From positions 62,001 through 126,000 of the forward strand of contig CAWFGU010000020.1 in assembly GCA_963815505.1 (NCBI GenBank): DNA of 64,000 nucleotides, written 5' to 3'. Below the pieces are notes generated by a model. That model had not been told where the DNA came from. It saw nothing but the letters and a program-made list of their open reading frames with translations, and ran no database searches. Each line of letters starts with the position of its first letter. Position 1 is the stretch's first letter. A program made the position numbers and the translations under genes. Shown here piece after piece: positions 26,656 to 36,212 of this stretch. Source of the stretch: CAXBBB01 sp963815505 (lineage in GTDB: Bacteria > Bacteroidota > Rhodothermia > Rhodothermales > BA12).

Positions 26656-29600
26656 TTATTTGATAATGGCGAAGGTGCCCGTCGTCTCGCCCACGTTGGG
26701 TGCTTCGACGTGGTAGACGTACACCCCGTAGGCGACCGACAGGTTATCGTTGGTCTGCAAATCCCAAATGATCGTCCCGTTGAGCAGTTCGGCGGGCGTC
26801 ATCGGGTCGTTCATGCCCTCGTTCATCTGGAGCGTGCGCACGAGTCGTCCGCTGACCGTGAAGATGCGAACGGTCGCCTGAGGCGGCAGGTTGATGAACC
26901 GGATCACGCGCGGCCCCCTCCCCTGATCAAACGCCGACTGCGGCTCGAACCTGTTGGCTGCGACGTACGGGTTGGGCACGACTCGGACACGGTCGAGCTG
27001 GCCGCGCGCCGAGTCGGGCGAGGCGGTAGACGAGGTGGTTTCGAACTCGAATGCGTCAGCAGACAGGAAGGGCTTGCGCGTCACGATGGCGACCGACTCG
27101 CCTTGATCCGGCGTCAAGTCGGAGTTCAAGAAGTCGAGGGTATTGTTCAGCCCGATCTGCCACGTCACGACTTTGGGCCCCGTGAGGTTGGTGATCGGTG
27201 GTTCGATCAGAATGAGTAGATCGGATTCCCTGCTGTCGGCGGCAAACTGCACAGGAGTATTGCCAGTCAGATCTGGATTGCTCCCGCTCAACTTGAGGAA
27301 CGCGTAATCGACCTCGTTGCCGGTTGCCGTGTTGGTAATTCGGACGTTTGTCGGGCGCGATTGGAGCACGCGACCGCGACGATACTCTAACTCGACCGAC
27401 CGCCCTTCTCCGTCACCCACGATGTCAACGCGGTAGTCGGCGGGGTTGCGAATGCCTCGAATGAAGCCTGCGGCGAGGTACGGGTTGAGCGTGATCGGCG
27501 CGTTTCCGCTGCCCTCGTTCCAGCCGCTCTCGTCGCGGTTGAGCGTCGTGAACGGGTCTGAGAAGAAGTTGAGGCGGAAACCGAGCGCGCTCCCTTGGTC
27601 GTCGAAGACGGGGAACTCGCCCCCTGTGCGAAACGCCTTGGAGTTCTTGACCAGCGTATCGCCCGTCGCCACATCGATGAGCGAGAAGTCGCGCGTCGTG
27701 AGCGTGTCGGCGATCGAGTTGGTGCGGCCCGCTAGGACGGTGTCGCGGAACGATACGCGGAAACGGCGTCCCTGCTCTAGGACCGTTGGGTCGATGACCT
27801 CAAACCCGATGCGGCTCGATGTGAAGCCCTGCACGCGTTCGATCGCGTCGACCGTTCCCGCGCGGTACCCGGCGACGGGTGCGTTGGGGATCACGATCTG
27901 CACGTTGGGGCCAGGAATGATGGTCCCATCGGCGCGTTGCTCGATCAGAATCGGCGTTTCGGTCGGCGAGATGTTATCGGGGATCGAGCCGTAGTCATAG
28001 GCCGTCAGCGCGTAGAAGTAGCGGATGCCGTTGGTAACCGTCGAGTCGACGAAACTGTGCTGCAATCCGGTGTCGTCGCCCAGGTTGAACTTGACGCCGT
28101 TCACATCGACGGGCTGGAAGCCGCGCCGTCCATCTTTGAGGTCGAAGCGAGCGATGGGCGTGCGGTAGATCGCGCGTCCGAAGCCGTCGGTGATGTTGAG
28201 CGGATCCAGAAATGAGGGGTCGGTCGCGCGGTAAAGCAAGTAGCCCTCGAAGTCGTTCGGGTCGCGCCCGATGTCGGACAGGAACTGGTCGAACGAGTCT
28301 TCGGACGCGCTATTCCAATAGAGCGTCACGCGCCCGTCGCCGGCAACCGAGGTCAGCGTCGGCACGATCGGAGCCTGGGCGAACTGGTAGTCGGCGGCGT
28401 AGGCGTCGCGCGCGTTGTCGACGTTACGCAGCACTTGCTCCTGGTTGCCCTCGTTGGTGTTGGCGCTGGCGGCGATGCTGACCGCGAGCGAGATGCGTTC
28501 GGTCTGACCGGCGTCGAGCGGAAAGAGACCGCTGGAAATCACCAGGTCGTTCTCACCCGGCAGCGGGGCGCGCACGTCGATGTCTCCCGGCAGCAAGTAC
28601 GTATTGTAGAGGAAGCCGTCGCCCTGCGAGTTGAAGTTGAGCGAGAAAGCGGGGATGCGCTGCACGTTGGTGATGCCGATCTGATCGGACTCGCTCACGT
28701 CGGTCACGTCGATGTTCTTCTCGCCTGGAAAGCCCGTTCCGGCGCCCGATGTGGGCCGCCCATCCGTATCGCCTCGGTCGCCCGAGAACACGATGCCGTC
28801 CAGACCGGTGTCGTCGCGAAGCGGGTCCCAGTCGCCGTCGTTGTCGATGAAGTCGCTGCGGCTCTCGTCGATCATCTCGTCGATGCCTTCGTCGATGCCT
28901 TCGTCGATGGCGCCGTCGCCGTCGTTGTCGATTCCGTCGGCGTAGCACTTGCCGATGTCGCTGGCATCCAGCCCAACGAGCAAAGCGGTCGCACGCTGCT
29001 GACCGTCAATCGTGCTGACGACGAGAAAGCGTCCGAAGGGATCGGCGGCGGCCTGGGTCACCATTTCTTGCGTGACGACCGGGCTGCCCGGCTCGCTCAG
29101 GTAAGGAAACGCGGCGGTCGGGGAAACACAGCTGTCGTCGTTGTCGATGTTGTCGGCATAGCCCAGGCCCAGGTCGCTGGCGTCGACCGAGAGCAGGTGG
29201 ACGCGCAGTCGGCGAGCACCGGGAATCGTGTTGCGCGCGTTGAAGAACGGGTCGTTCGACAGGTACGGCCAGCGTCCGTACGCATCGCCCGAGGCCGCGT
29301 CGATCATGGCCTGAGTGACTTGGGGACTGTTGCCCTCACCGTCGCTGTCGTTGTCGATGTAGTCGGCATAACCCACGCCGACGCTCACGACACCATCCGT
29401 GTTGATCGGAATGTTGGCGACGCTCTCGTCGACCAGGCCGTTGCCGTTGTCGTCGATGCCGTTGGTAGGATTCTCGTTGGCGATGAACGCCTCGCTCAGG
29501 ACCGGGCCGTTGCACTCGCGAACGGTGCAGGGAATCGACTCGTCGGTCGAGCCGTCGCCGTCGTTGTCTATGCGGTCGGTCGCGTTGCCCGGAGTTTCGA

Positions 29601-30510
29601 GAAACGCGATGCCCGCCACGCCGACTCGGTCGGATCCGAACGGTTCGGTGCCGCGGCCGTCGCTGTCGGTCAGGAAGGCGACGGCATTGGAGAGGTCGAA
29701 GAACGGCTCGTCATCGGCCGAATCGCCACCGACAAGGTCAGCCAGCCAGATCGCCACGCCGACCTGCTCGTAGTCGGTCGTGCCGTCGTTGGTGATCGAG
29801 TAGAGCAGAAACACCACGTCCTGGATCAGCACCTGGCTCCACGCCAGCACGCGCGACTCAACGACGACGGCCAGGCCGCCGCGCATGAGGTCGGTCGAGT
29901 CGGGGTAAAACTGGTTGCTTCCGGTCAGGTAGCGGTCGTACTGGTCGTCGCCCGCCTTGAACATGAACTCCTGGTCGGCATTGAAAATGTTCTTGCCAAA
30001 GAAGCCGTTCCAGCTACCGGGCCAGCCCGCATCGGTCGGATCGGATAATTTATCGGGCCACTGCGCGGGCCAGCTATTGGGATCGTCGCTCTGCGCGATG
30101 CCCGCCTCGCTTCCCGACGGGTTGACGTAGCCTTCGATGGGCTGGAACGTCCAGCTGTTGTCGCTCTCGCCGTCCGGGTTGACGCGAAAGTCGGCCACGT
30201 CCATGACGGTCAGCGGCCCAGTCGTGCCCTGGACGCGTGCGCCCACCCACAACTGCGAGAGGGCGACGTAGATGCGCCGCGTGTTGCGGGGAAACTCGTA
30301 GAAGATGTCGCCCGGCTGGCCCGACTGACCCGTCTGGTTCCAGTTGGTGATCGTCGCGCGGATGTTGTTTCCAGCGATCAGGTCGCCGCGGCGTTCGAGG
30401 CGGTCGACGCGCTCGTTACTGGGCACGTACTCGCTGCCGGGAGGCGCTACCTGCGCGGACGCGGCGGGAACGCAGAGCAGCGCGAGCAGGAAGAGGGAGA
30501 GGCGGTTCAT
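26656..30510 (-). CDS. Large secreted protein with DNDGDG calcium-binding-like repeats and T9SS-like end
   Basis: The start MNRLSLFLLALLCVPAASA at 30510 gives 1,284 residues with a signal peptide. Between about residues 315 and 570 it carries several acidic loops, DRIDNDGDGSTDES, NGIDDNGNGLVDE, DYIDNDSDGEGN and DGIDNDGDGAIDEGIDEGID, resembling thrombospondin type 3/EF-hand-like calcium sites. Later there are fibronectin-like segments (LYWNSASEDSFDQFL, YFYALTAYDYG). The C-terminus (RVVPNPYVAANRF to YGVYVYHVEAPN) resembles a T9SS sorting domain. The function is unknown. It lies between the TonB receptor and the PorV-like gene. Confidence 0.78.
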   Translation of the reverse strand: MNRLSLFLLALLCVPAASAQVAPPGSEYVPSNERVDRLERRGDLIAGNNIRATITNWNQTGQSGQPGDIFYEFPRNTRRIYVALSQLWVGARVQGTTGPLTVMDVADFRVNPDGESDNSWTFQPIEGYVNPSGSEAGIAQSDDPNSWPAQWPDKLSDPTDAGWPGSWNGFFGKNIFNADQEFMFKAGDDQYDRYLTGSNQFYPDSTDLMRGGLAVVVESRVLAWSQVLIQDVVFLLYSITNDGTTDYEQVGVAIWLADLVGGDSADDEPFFDLSNAVAFLTDSDGRGTEPFGSDRVGVAGIAFLETPGNATDRIDNDGDGSTDESIPCTVRECNGPVLSEAFIANENPTNGIDDNGNGLVDESVANIPINTDGVVSVGVGYADYIDNDSDGEGNSPQVTQAMIDAASGDAYGRWPYLSNDPFFNARNTIPGARRLRVHLLSVDASDLGLGYADNIDNDDSCVSPTAAFPYLSEPGSPVVTQEMVTQAAADPFGRFLVVSTIDGQQRATALLVGLDASDIGKCYADGIDNDGDGAIDEGIDEGIDEMIDESRSDFIDNDGDWDPLRDDTGLDGIVFSGDRGDTDGRPTSGAGTGFPGEKNIDVTDVSESDQIGITNVQRIPAFSLNFNSQGDGFLYNTYLLPGDIDVRAPLPGENDLVISSGLFPLDAGQTERISLAVSIAASANTNEGNQEQVLRNVDNARDAYAADYQFAQAPIVPTLTSVAGDGRVTLYWNSASEDSFDQFLSDIGRDPNDFEGYLLYRATDPSFLDPLNITDGFGRAIYRTPIARFDLKDGRRGFQPVDVNGVKFNLGDDTGLQHSFVDSTVTNGIRYFYALTAYDYGSIPDNISPTETPILIEQRADGTIIPGPNVQIVIPNAPVAGYRAGTVDAIERVQGFTSSRIGFEVIDPTVLEQGRRFRVSFRDTVLAGRTNSIADTLTTRDFSLIDVATGDTLVKNSKAFRTGGEFPVFDDQGSALGFRLNFFSDPFTTLNRDESGWNEGSGNAPITLNPYLAAGFIRGIRNPADYRVDIVGDGEGRSVELEYRRGRVLQSRPTNVRITNTATGNEVDYAFLKLSGSNPDLTGNTPVQFAADSRESDLLILIEPPITNLTGPKVVTWQIGLNNTLDFLNSDLTPDQGESVAIVTRKPFLSADAFEFETTSSTASPDSARGQLDRVRVVPNPYVAANRFEPQSAFDQGRGPRVIRFINLPPQATVRIFTVSGRLVRTLQMNEGMNDPMTPAELLNGTIIWDLQTNDNLSVAYGVYVYHVEAPNVGETTGTFAIIK

Positions 30511-30617
30511 GCGAATCGAAGGGCGAATCGGCATTCGAGATTGATGCTGGCAGAGGCGGCTCGGCGAGCCGTCCGCACGGGATTGAGAGCTTTGGGACAC
30601 GATAAATGCGGCAACCA

Positions 30618-33434
30618 TCAGAAACGGATTTCGACGCCCAGGTGCATCCGGCGCGGTTCGGAGTAGAAGCCCTGCTGCACGTAGAAACCGGGATCGTAAG
30701 CGCCGCGCCGCAGCTGGTCTTGGGTCACGTCGGGGCGACCGGTGTCGCCGTAGACGCCCTGGACGTTGCGCGCGTCGAAGAGGTTGTAGACCTGCGCGAA
30801 GATGCGCGGGCGGAACGTGCCCACCTGGAACTCGCGGAAGACGTTGAGATCCATGCGGAACGTCGTCGGCAGGCGGCGGCTATTCTCGGGAAGCGCCGAC
30901 TGCACGTCTTTGCCCACCTGAGCGGCCGTCGGGAAGGCGGGCGTGTAGGGGAAGCCCGCGCCGTACTCGCCCAAAAGCGATCCGCCCCATCCATTGCCGC
31001 CGACGTAGACCGATCCGGCAAACTTGTGGCGCTGATCCCAGCCCAGCGGAAGGAGCGAGAGCGGCGCGTCGTCGCCCAGGAAGAACTGCTGGTTCTGGTC
31101 CGAGAATCCGCCGTCGCCGACTTGGAACGTGTAGGCTCCGTTGAAACCCCATCCGTTGACGAAGCCGCGCCCGAGCTCGAGCGTGACGCCGCGTACGTTG
31201 GCATAGTCGCGGTTCGACCAGATCAGGTAGTTGACGCCCGGCTGCTCGGTCTGGATCACCGGGCTAACGCCGACCCAGTTGCGCACGTCGCGGTAATAGC
31301 CAACGGCCTCGAACGTGAAGTCGCCGAACCCTTGCTTGAGTCCGATTTCGTACATCGACGTGCGCTCGGCGTCCAGGTCGGGGTTGCCGAAGATGCCATA
31401 GGTGCCGCTGTCCTGCCGCAGTTTATAGTCGTACTGATCGAACAGGCGGTCGAGCGTCGGGATCTGGAGGAAGTAGCCGTACGAGAAGCGGATGATGCCT
31501 CGGTCCGTGATCGGATAGGCGATGCCCAGTCGCGGCGAGAACTGATACTTGGCGTCGACATCCGAATACCAGTATTCGCGGCGCTCCTCGACCGTCCGGC
31601 GGTTGGCGTCGGTTTCCTCATCGGGGTTGATGACGCCGTCGCCGTTGGCGTCGCGGAAGATGTTGATCTTTTTGAACGGGTTGAAGATGTTCGGATCGGT
31701 CGGATCGGAGGGGACTCGGCCTCGGCTGTCGAAGTAGTCGAAGCGCAGACCCGCGTTGACGACGAAGCTCTCGAACTCCATCTTGTCCTGGATGTAAGCC
31801 GAGAGCGTGAACGGCTTCACGTCGTCGAACGAGTTGAAGTCGAGCGAGGTCTCCGATGGCTGCTCGGGCTGCAAGCCCTCGGTGTCGTTGTCGGCGTCGC
31901 GGATCGCAAAGCCTTCGAACTCCAGGTTGTCGAACTTGGCCTGCACACCCATCTTGACCAGGTGCGCTTTGCTGATCTGGCTCGTGATGTCCGCCTTGGC
32001 GAAGTAACTCGTCGTGGTGCGCTCAAACCGGCCCAAATCGGTGCCGCCGCGCAGGAAGCGTCCACCGCCGGTGAGCACGGGCACGCGCTCACCGGGGCGA
32101 ATCTCGACCGTGTCGGGCGGCGACAGGTTGAAGTTGTTGTAGCGCGGGTCGTTCACGTCATCGAACAGGCGGCTGCTCGCCGTCCGGCTGAAGCGCGCCA
32201 CGTCTACGGTGTAGAACGTCTTGGACGAGAGCAGGTGCGTGAACTTCATCTTGGTGTCCAGCCCATCGTCGAAGTTGCGCTGCCGGCCGTCGGGCGACCA
32301 GCGGCGCGAAAAGTCCGCCGACCGGTTCTCGGCCGTCGACCCGAGCGCGATCAGGTTGACGATCATCTTGTCGTTCAGGCGGATCTTGAGGTTGGCCTGC
32401 CCGCTGAACTTGTTGGACTCGCCGAGCGGCACGAGCGACGAATCGCCCGCCGTGCCGTCGATGTTGAAGATGCGCGAGCCGAACACCCATCCGTCGTTGC
32501 GGAAGTAGCGACCCAGCGCGAACAGCGTGATGCGGTCGCCCCAGATCGGGCCTTCGAGCGCGAGCGTCGTGTTCGAGTAGTGCGTCGGGTCGAGGTCGAG
32601 GTAGGAGTAGGGGTCCACGTCGCGGTACTGGATGCCGTTGACCGTCGACTCTTCCGAATTGATGCCCTGGAGCACGTCCGCACCACCGTCGCCCGCAACC
32701 AGGTAGCTACCCGTATAGGCCTCGAACGAACCGCCCCACTTGTCGCCGCTGCCCTCTTTGGTAACGACGTTGATGATGCCCGACATCGCGTTGCCATACT
32801 CGGCGTTGAACGTGCCCGAGATGACCTGTAGCTCTTCGATGCCGTCGTTTTCGAGTTGCACCGCCGCGGATCCGTTGTAGGCGTCCGTGACGGGCACGCC
32901 GTCGACCATGACGGTCACTTCGGATGAGCGTCCGCCTCGGATGTGGAGGTTGCCGTTCTGGTTGGTGATGCCCGCCTGGACGCTGAGCACGTCGCTGATT
33001 TCTTGGACGGGTAGCCGGTCGATGGTCTCGCTGGTGACGCGCGCCTCGGACGAGGTCACGTCGCGGCGGACCGTTTCGGCGTTGGCTTCGACGATGACTT
33101 CTTCGCCCTCGAACACCTCTTCGCGCAGCTTGAAATCGACCGTCGTCGTCAGGTCGACGCTCACGCCGACGCCTTCCTTGCGCTCGGTCGCAAAGCCGAT
33201 GTAACGCGCGACGACCGTGTACTGGCCGGGCCGCACGCCGATGATGACGAACTCGCCGTCGAGATCGGTCTGTGCGCCCTGGGTCGTGCCTTCGATCACG
33301 ACGTTGACGCCGATCAGCGCGTCGCCGCGCCCGTCGGTGACGGTGCCTTGAATCTTGCCGGTCTGCGCGAGGGCGGGCAGGGCGGACAGGAGCGCGAATG
33401 CGCCTAGGAGGGAGAATCGGATCACACGGAGCAT
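30618..33434 (-). CDS. TonB-dependent receptor with carboxypeptidase-like N-domain
   Basis: The ATG at 33434 (MLRVIRFSLLGAFALLSALP) gives 938 residues with a signal peptide. A carboxypeptidase-regulatory-like domain (GKIQGTVTDGRGDALIGVNV to VRPGQYTVVARYIGF, about 20-105) precedes the plug (IDRLPVQEISDVLSVQAGI, HIRGGRSSEVTVMVDGVPV) and a 22-strand-type barrel ending in LGVEIRF, with a terminal aromatic residue. Such receptors import large solutes using TonB energy. The neighbouring amylases and solute-binding protein suggest alpha-glucan oligosaccharides. There is no SusD homologue next to it. It starts 13 bp after the isomerase stop. Confidence 0.92.
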   Translation of the reverse strand: MLRVIRFSLLGAFALLSALPALAQTGKIQGTVTDGRGDALIGVNVVIEGTTQGAQTDLDGEFVIIGVRPGQYTVVARYIGFATERKEGVGVSVDLTTTVDFKLREEVFEGEEVIVEANAETVRRDVTSSEARVTSETIDRLPVQEISDVLSVQAGITNQNGNLHIRGGRSSEVTVMVDGVPVTDAYNGSAAVQLENDGIEELQVISGTFNAEYGNAMSGIINVVTKEGSGDKWGGSFEAYTGSYLVAGDGGADVLQGINSEESTVNGIQYRDVDPYSYLDLDPTHYSNTTLALEGPIWGDRITLFALGRYFRNDGWVFGSRIFNIDGTAGDSSLVPLGESNKFSGQANLKIRLNDKMIVNLIALGSTAENRSADFSRRWSPDGRQRNFDDGLDTKMKFTHLLSSKTFYTVDVARFSRTASSRLFDDVNDPRYNNFNLSPPDTVEIRPGERVPVLTGGGRFLRGGTDLGRFERTTTSYFAKADITSQISKAHLVKMGVQAKFDNLEFEGFAIRDADNDTEGLQPEQPSETSLDFNSFDDVKPFTLSAYIQDKMEFESFVVNAGLRFDYFDSRGRVPSDPTDPNIFNPFKKINIFRDANGDGVINPDEETDANRRTVEERREYWYSDVDAKYQFSPRLGIAYPITDRGIIRFSYGYFLQIPTLDRLFDQYDYKLRQDSGTYGIFGNPDLDAERTSMYEIGLKQGFGDFTFEAVGYYRDVRNWVGVSPVIQTEQPGVNYLIWSNRDYANVRGVTLELGRGFVNGWGFNGAYTFQVGDGGFSDQNQQFFLGDDAPLSLLPLGWDQRHKFAGSVYVGGNGWGGSLLGEYGAGFPYTPAFPTAAQVGKDVQSALPENSRRLPTTFRMDLNVFREFQVGTFRPRIFAQVYNLFDARNVQGVYGDTGRPDVTQDQLRRGAYDPGFYVQQGFYSEPRRMHLGVEIRF

Positions 33435-33447
33435 CGACAAGACGGGG

Positions 33448-35133
33448 TCAATCGGTGTAGAGCGGAAGGGCAGAAAGCTGGGCGAAGTCGGCCTGAATAT
33501 CGGTCGTTTCGCGCAAGAGAGAAAGGTGGTCGTCGACGGCACGCTCACCCATGCGGTAGCGCACCTGGCGCTGGGCGAACGCGCGCAGCTCGGACGAGGC
33601 GAGCGGATCGGCGGACTGGCGCGGGCCTACCTGGACGAGGGCGTAGCGGCCAGCTAACGCGTAGGGACCGAGCACGTCGCCTTCGGCGGCGGCGAACACG
33701 TCCGGTCCGATGACACCCAGTTCGCGCTGAGCGACGAAGCCCAGACTGCCGCCGGTACGCGCGGCTCCGGGGCGGAGCGTGTGCTTCTGAGCCAGCAGCG
33801 CGAATGGTTGTTTCGATACGAGAGTCTTGAGGCTGTCCGCCATCGCGCGTGAGTCCACGAGGATTTCGCTGACTTCGACGCGCGCATCGCGCACCATCGT
33901 ATCGGCGTAGCGCGCCACGTGGGCGTCGACCGAGTCCACCGGCACGTCGACCTGCATGAGCTGCATCCGGCGCGCGTCGACGAGCCGTCGGTTGCGAGCC
34001 GCTGCCATCTGGGAGGCGAAGTCAAGGGTCTGATCGAGGGCGAGCGATTCGGCCTGGTCCAGCATTGCCTGCTGCACGATCAACCCTTCGACAAAAGCGC
34101 GTAGGTCGGCGTCGGAGCGGACGCGGGCGCGGGTTTCGTCGGGCACCAACGCGGCGATCTCGCGAACGTCGCCGAGCGTCCACGCCCTGCGGTCCGAAGC
34201 CGGTCCGAACGTGACGAGCGTGCGCCCGAGCCATCCGGCCAACGCTTCGTCCGACGGAACGACGGCGGTTCCGACGATCAGTGACGCCAGATCCGACAAC
34301 ACGTCCGCTTCGTAGCGCGCGTCGAGGGCGGCCGTCTGCTCGCGGACGTAGGAAGTTCGGGCGTCGAGGGCGCGCGTGCGCTTGAGGTAGGCTTCGAGTT
34401 CGGGGCGCTTGGCGGCCAGTTCGGTAGGCGTCGGACGCGGCAGGTTGGTGCGGCTGATCACTTCGATGACCGACCAGCCCAACGCGGTCCGAACCGGCTG
34501 AGAGACCTCGCCGATTTCCAGTTCCATTGCGGCGCGCTCGAATGCCGGATCCATCTCGTCGAAGCCGAACGTGCCCAGGTAGCCGCCCGAAGCGGCCAGT
34601 GCGCTGTCGGCGAAAACCTCCCTCGCAAGCGTCTCGAACGTCTCCCCTGCTTTCAGACGAGCGGCGAGCGTAGCAGCGCCCGCCTGCGTAGTCGCGTACA
34701 GGTGGCGGGCTTCGGTCTGGATGTAGACGCGCCGGACCAACTCGCCGAACTGTTCAGGCGTGACGACCTGGGTGTCATAGAAGCGATCTCGGGCGAATGC
34801 CGAGAGCAGCAGCGAGCGCCGGTCCGTCTCGAGGGCGAGCGCCACGTCAGGATCGTCGTCCAGCCCCATCGCGTCCGCCTCGCGAGCCATCAGCCGCTCG
34901 GCAACCAGGGCCGACAGCACGCGGGCACGCAGGCGCGCATCGTCGGCCTGTCCCGAGCGAAGCAGGGCTTGTCCGTAGCTGGCTAGAAAAACCTCTGCGG
35001 TAATCGTGTCGGCTCCGGCGACAGCGAGGATGCCGGTCGGCAGCGTAGTACCCGCCTCCACGCGCTGCGGAGCCGACGTTTGCGCCTGCGCCGAGGCGGC
35101 GGCGAGCAAGAGCAGAATGAGCAGGCGCGTCAT
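33448..35133 (-). CDS. Periplasmic peptidyl-prolyl isomerase, SurA/parvulin type
   Basis: A 561-residue protein with signal MTRLLILLLLAAASAQA. A SurA-like N-terminal helical region (VAERLMAREADAMGLDDDP) is followed by a first parvulin domain (ARHLYATTQ, ARLKAGETFETLAREVFADS, GGYLGTFGFDEMDPAFERAA) and a second, more diverged one (SEILVDSRAMADSLKTL, LAQKHTLRPGAARTGGSLG, QRELGVIGPDVF). Such chaperones fold outer-membrane barrels and secreted proteins. Its ATG overlaps the lacI stop (ATGA), and the TonB receptor gene follows by 13 bp, so it probably assists folding of the receptor and secreted enzymes of this locus. Confidence 0.86.
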   Translation of the reverse strand: MTRLLILLLLAAASAQAQTSAPQRVEAGTTLPTGILAVAGADTITAEVFLASYGQALLRSGQADDARLRARVLSALVAERLMAREADAMGLDDDPDVALALETDRRSLLLSAFARDRFYDTQVVTPEQFGELVRRVYIQTEARHLYATTQAGAATLAARLKAGETFETLAREVFADSALAASGGYLGTFGFDEMDPAFERAAMELEIGEVSQPVRTALGWSVIEVISRTNLPRPTPTELAAKRPELEAYLKRTRALDARTSYVREQTAALDARYEADVLSDLASLIVGTAVVPSDEALAGWLGRTLVTFGPASDRRAWTLGDVREIAALVPDETRARVRSDADLRAFVEGLIVQQAMLDQAESLALDQTLDFASQMAAARNRRLVDARRMQLMQVDVPVDSVDAHVARYADTMVRDARVEVSEILVDSRAMADSLKTLVSKQPFALLAQKHTLRPGAARTGGSLGFVAQRELGVIGPDVFAAAEGDVLGPYALAGRYALVQVGPRQSADPLASSELRAFAQRQVRYRMGERAVDDHLSLLRETTDIQADFAQLSALPLYTD

Positions 35134-36131
35134 ACCACTACCTCCAGACTCGAGCCGCGCGCGATCAGTTCGGGCGTAAACCGCGTCGTTTCGGCGGTAC
35201 GTTCGGGTTCGTCGAGACGCGAGAGCAGGCGCTCGACGGACAGGCGCCCCATCTCGTACATCGGCTGGCGCAGCGTAGAAAGTCGGGCGTACGCGGATGG
35301 CTTGATGTCGTCGAAGCCGACGACGGCGATGTCGTCCGGCACGGTCACGCCCGCATCGTGGAGAGCGCTCAACACACCCAGCGCCTGCACGTCGGTGGCG
35401 ACGAAGACAGCGTCGGGACGCTCGTTGAGGCGCAGCAAGTCGGCGGCGGCCTGGTAGCCTGACTCCTCGCAGAAGCCCAGCGGGCGCAAGTCGGAGGCAC
35501 AGACGATCGGTTGGAGTCCGGCTTCGGCGAGCGCACGCTCGTAGCCTGCCCGCCGCTGCTGCGCCACGAACGGCTCGGGCGAAACGGTGACGTGCGCGAT
35601 GCGGCGGCGGCCCGACTCGATGAGGTGACGCGTGGCACTGTACGCCCCCTCGACGTTGTCGACCAGAATCGAGTCGAACTCGGCGTCGCTCTCGTCGACC
35701 AGCACGACGCTCTGACGCGAACGCTGCAGCAATCGGCGGCGCTCGGGCGTGATGGGCGTCGACAGGAGCAACAGTCCTTCCGAGCGTCCGCGCTGCAGGG
35801 CACGGGCGAGTTGTCCGTCGACGGCATCGGGCGTGGTGGCCGAGTAGACGAGCAGGTCGAACTCGGTTTCGGCGAGGGCGTCCTGGATGCCGCGCAGCAC
35901 CTCCATGTAGAAGTAATTGGTCAGAACGGGAATGACGGCCGAGATCAGGTTGCTGCTGCGCCTTGCCAGCCCCTGCGCCATTGCGTGCGGCCGGTAGCCC
36001 AGTTCCTGTGCCACATCCTCCACCCGGGCACGCGTCGTCGCAGACACGCGCTCGCTGTCGTTGAACACGCGGGAGACGGTCGCTATCGACACCGACGCTT
36101 CGCGGGCTATGTCGTAGATCGTGACGGGCAA
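35130..36131 (-). CDS. LacI-family transcriptional regulator of the glucan locus
   Basis: A LacI/GalR regulator. The TTG at 36131 is preferred because it gives MPVTIYDIAREASVSIATVSRVF, the normal LacI N-terminus with its helix-turn-helix, in 333 residues. A TTG at 36158 would place the operator palindrome inside the coding region. The core shows LISAVIPVLTNYFYMEVLRG, ILVDNVEGAYSATRHLIESG, AVFVATDVQALGVLSALHDAG and DIAVVGFDDIKPSAYARLS, the periplasmic-binding-protein fold. The perfect palindrome TGTAAGCGCTTACA lies 8 bp upstream, so autoregulation and control of the downstream operon are likely. The effector is probably a maltooligosaccharide (inference). Confidence 0.9.
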   Translation of the reverse strand: MPVTIYDIAREASVSIATVSRVFNDSERVSATTRARVEDVAQELGYRPHAMAQGLARRSSNLISAVIPVLTNYFYMEVLRGIQDALAETEFDLLVYSATTPDAVDGQLARALQRGRSEGLLLLSTPITPERRRLLQRSRQSVVLVDESDAEFDSILVDNVEGAYSATRHLIESGRRRIAHVTVSPEPFVAQQRRAGYERALAEAGLQPIVCASDLRPLGFCEESGYQAAADLLRLNERPDAVFVATDVQALGVLSALHDAGVTVPDDIAVVGFDDIKPSAYARLSTLRQPMYEMGRLSVERLLSRLDEPERTAETTRFTPELIARGSSLEVVV

Positions 36132-36139
36132 GGGAAAGG

Positions 36140-36153
36140 TGTAAGCGCTTACA
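36140..36153. promoter_or_regulatory. LacI-type operator upstream of lacI
   Basis: TGTAAGCGCTTACA is a perfect 14-bp palindrome with the central CG-containing core (AAGCGCTT) typical of LacI/GalR/CcpA-family operators. It ends 8 bp before the preferred TTG start of the regulator gene, an autorepression position. Confidence 0.75.
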
Positions 36154-36198
36154 GGCAAGGGATGTTACCGAATCACTACGGCTAGGTCAAGCCCAAAA

Positions 36199-36212
36199 GG
36201 AAAGCGCTTACA
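36199..36212. promoter_or_regulatory. Second LacI-type operator, upstream of lacI
   Basis: GGAAAGCGCTTACA shares the AAGCGCTT core with the site at 36140; the right half is identical and the left half diverged. The two centres are 59 bp apart, a spacing that would allow looping. A weaker third site (agagcgctttctt) lies near 36268. Confidence 0.6.

Noticed and set aside
28810..28960. DNDGDG/DEGIDEGIDE codon repeats as a CRISPR or DNA satellite
   Set aside because: The repeats are in frame, short, and explained by protein-level calcium-type loops.
30606..32831. A 741-codon plus-strand open frame opposite the TonB receptor gene
   Set aside because: It is a shadow caused by high GC content. The minus-strand protein has clear TonB receptor motifs, and the plus-strand translation is a low-complexity Val/Asp/Arg/Glu-rich string without domains.
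36132..36158. TTG at 36158 as the lacI start
   Set aside because: It would put the operator palindrome inside codons 3-6 and add a tail absent from LacI proteins. The TTG at 36131 gives the standard N-terminus.
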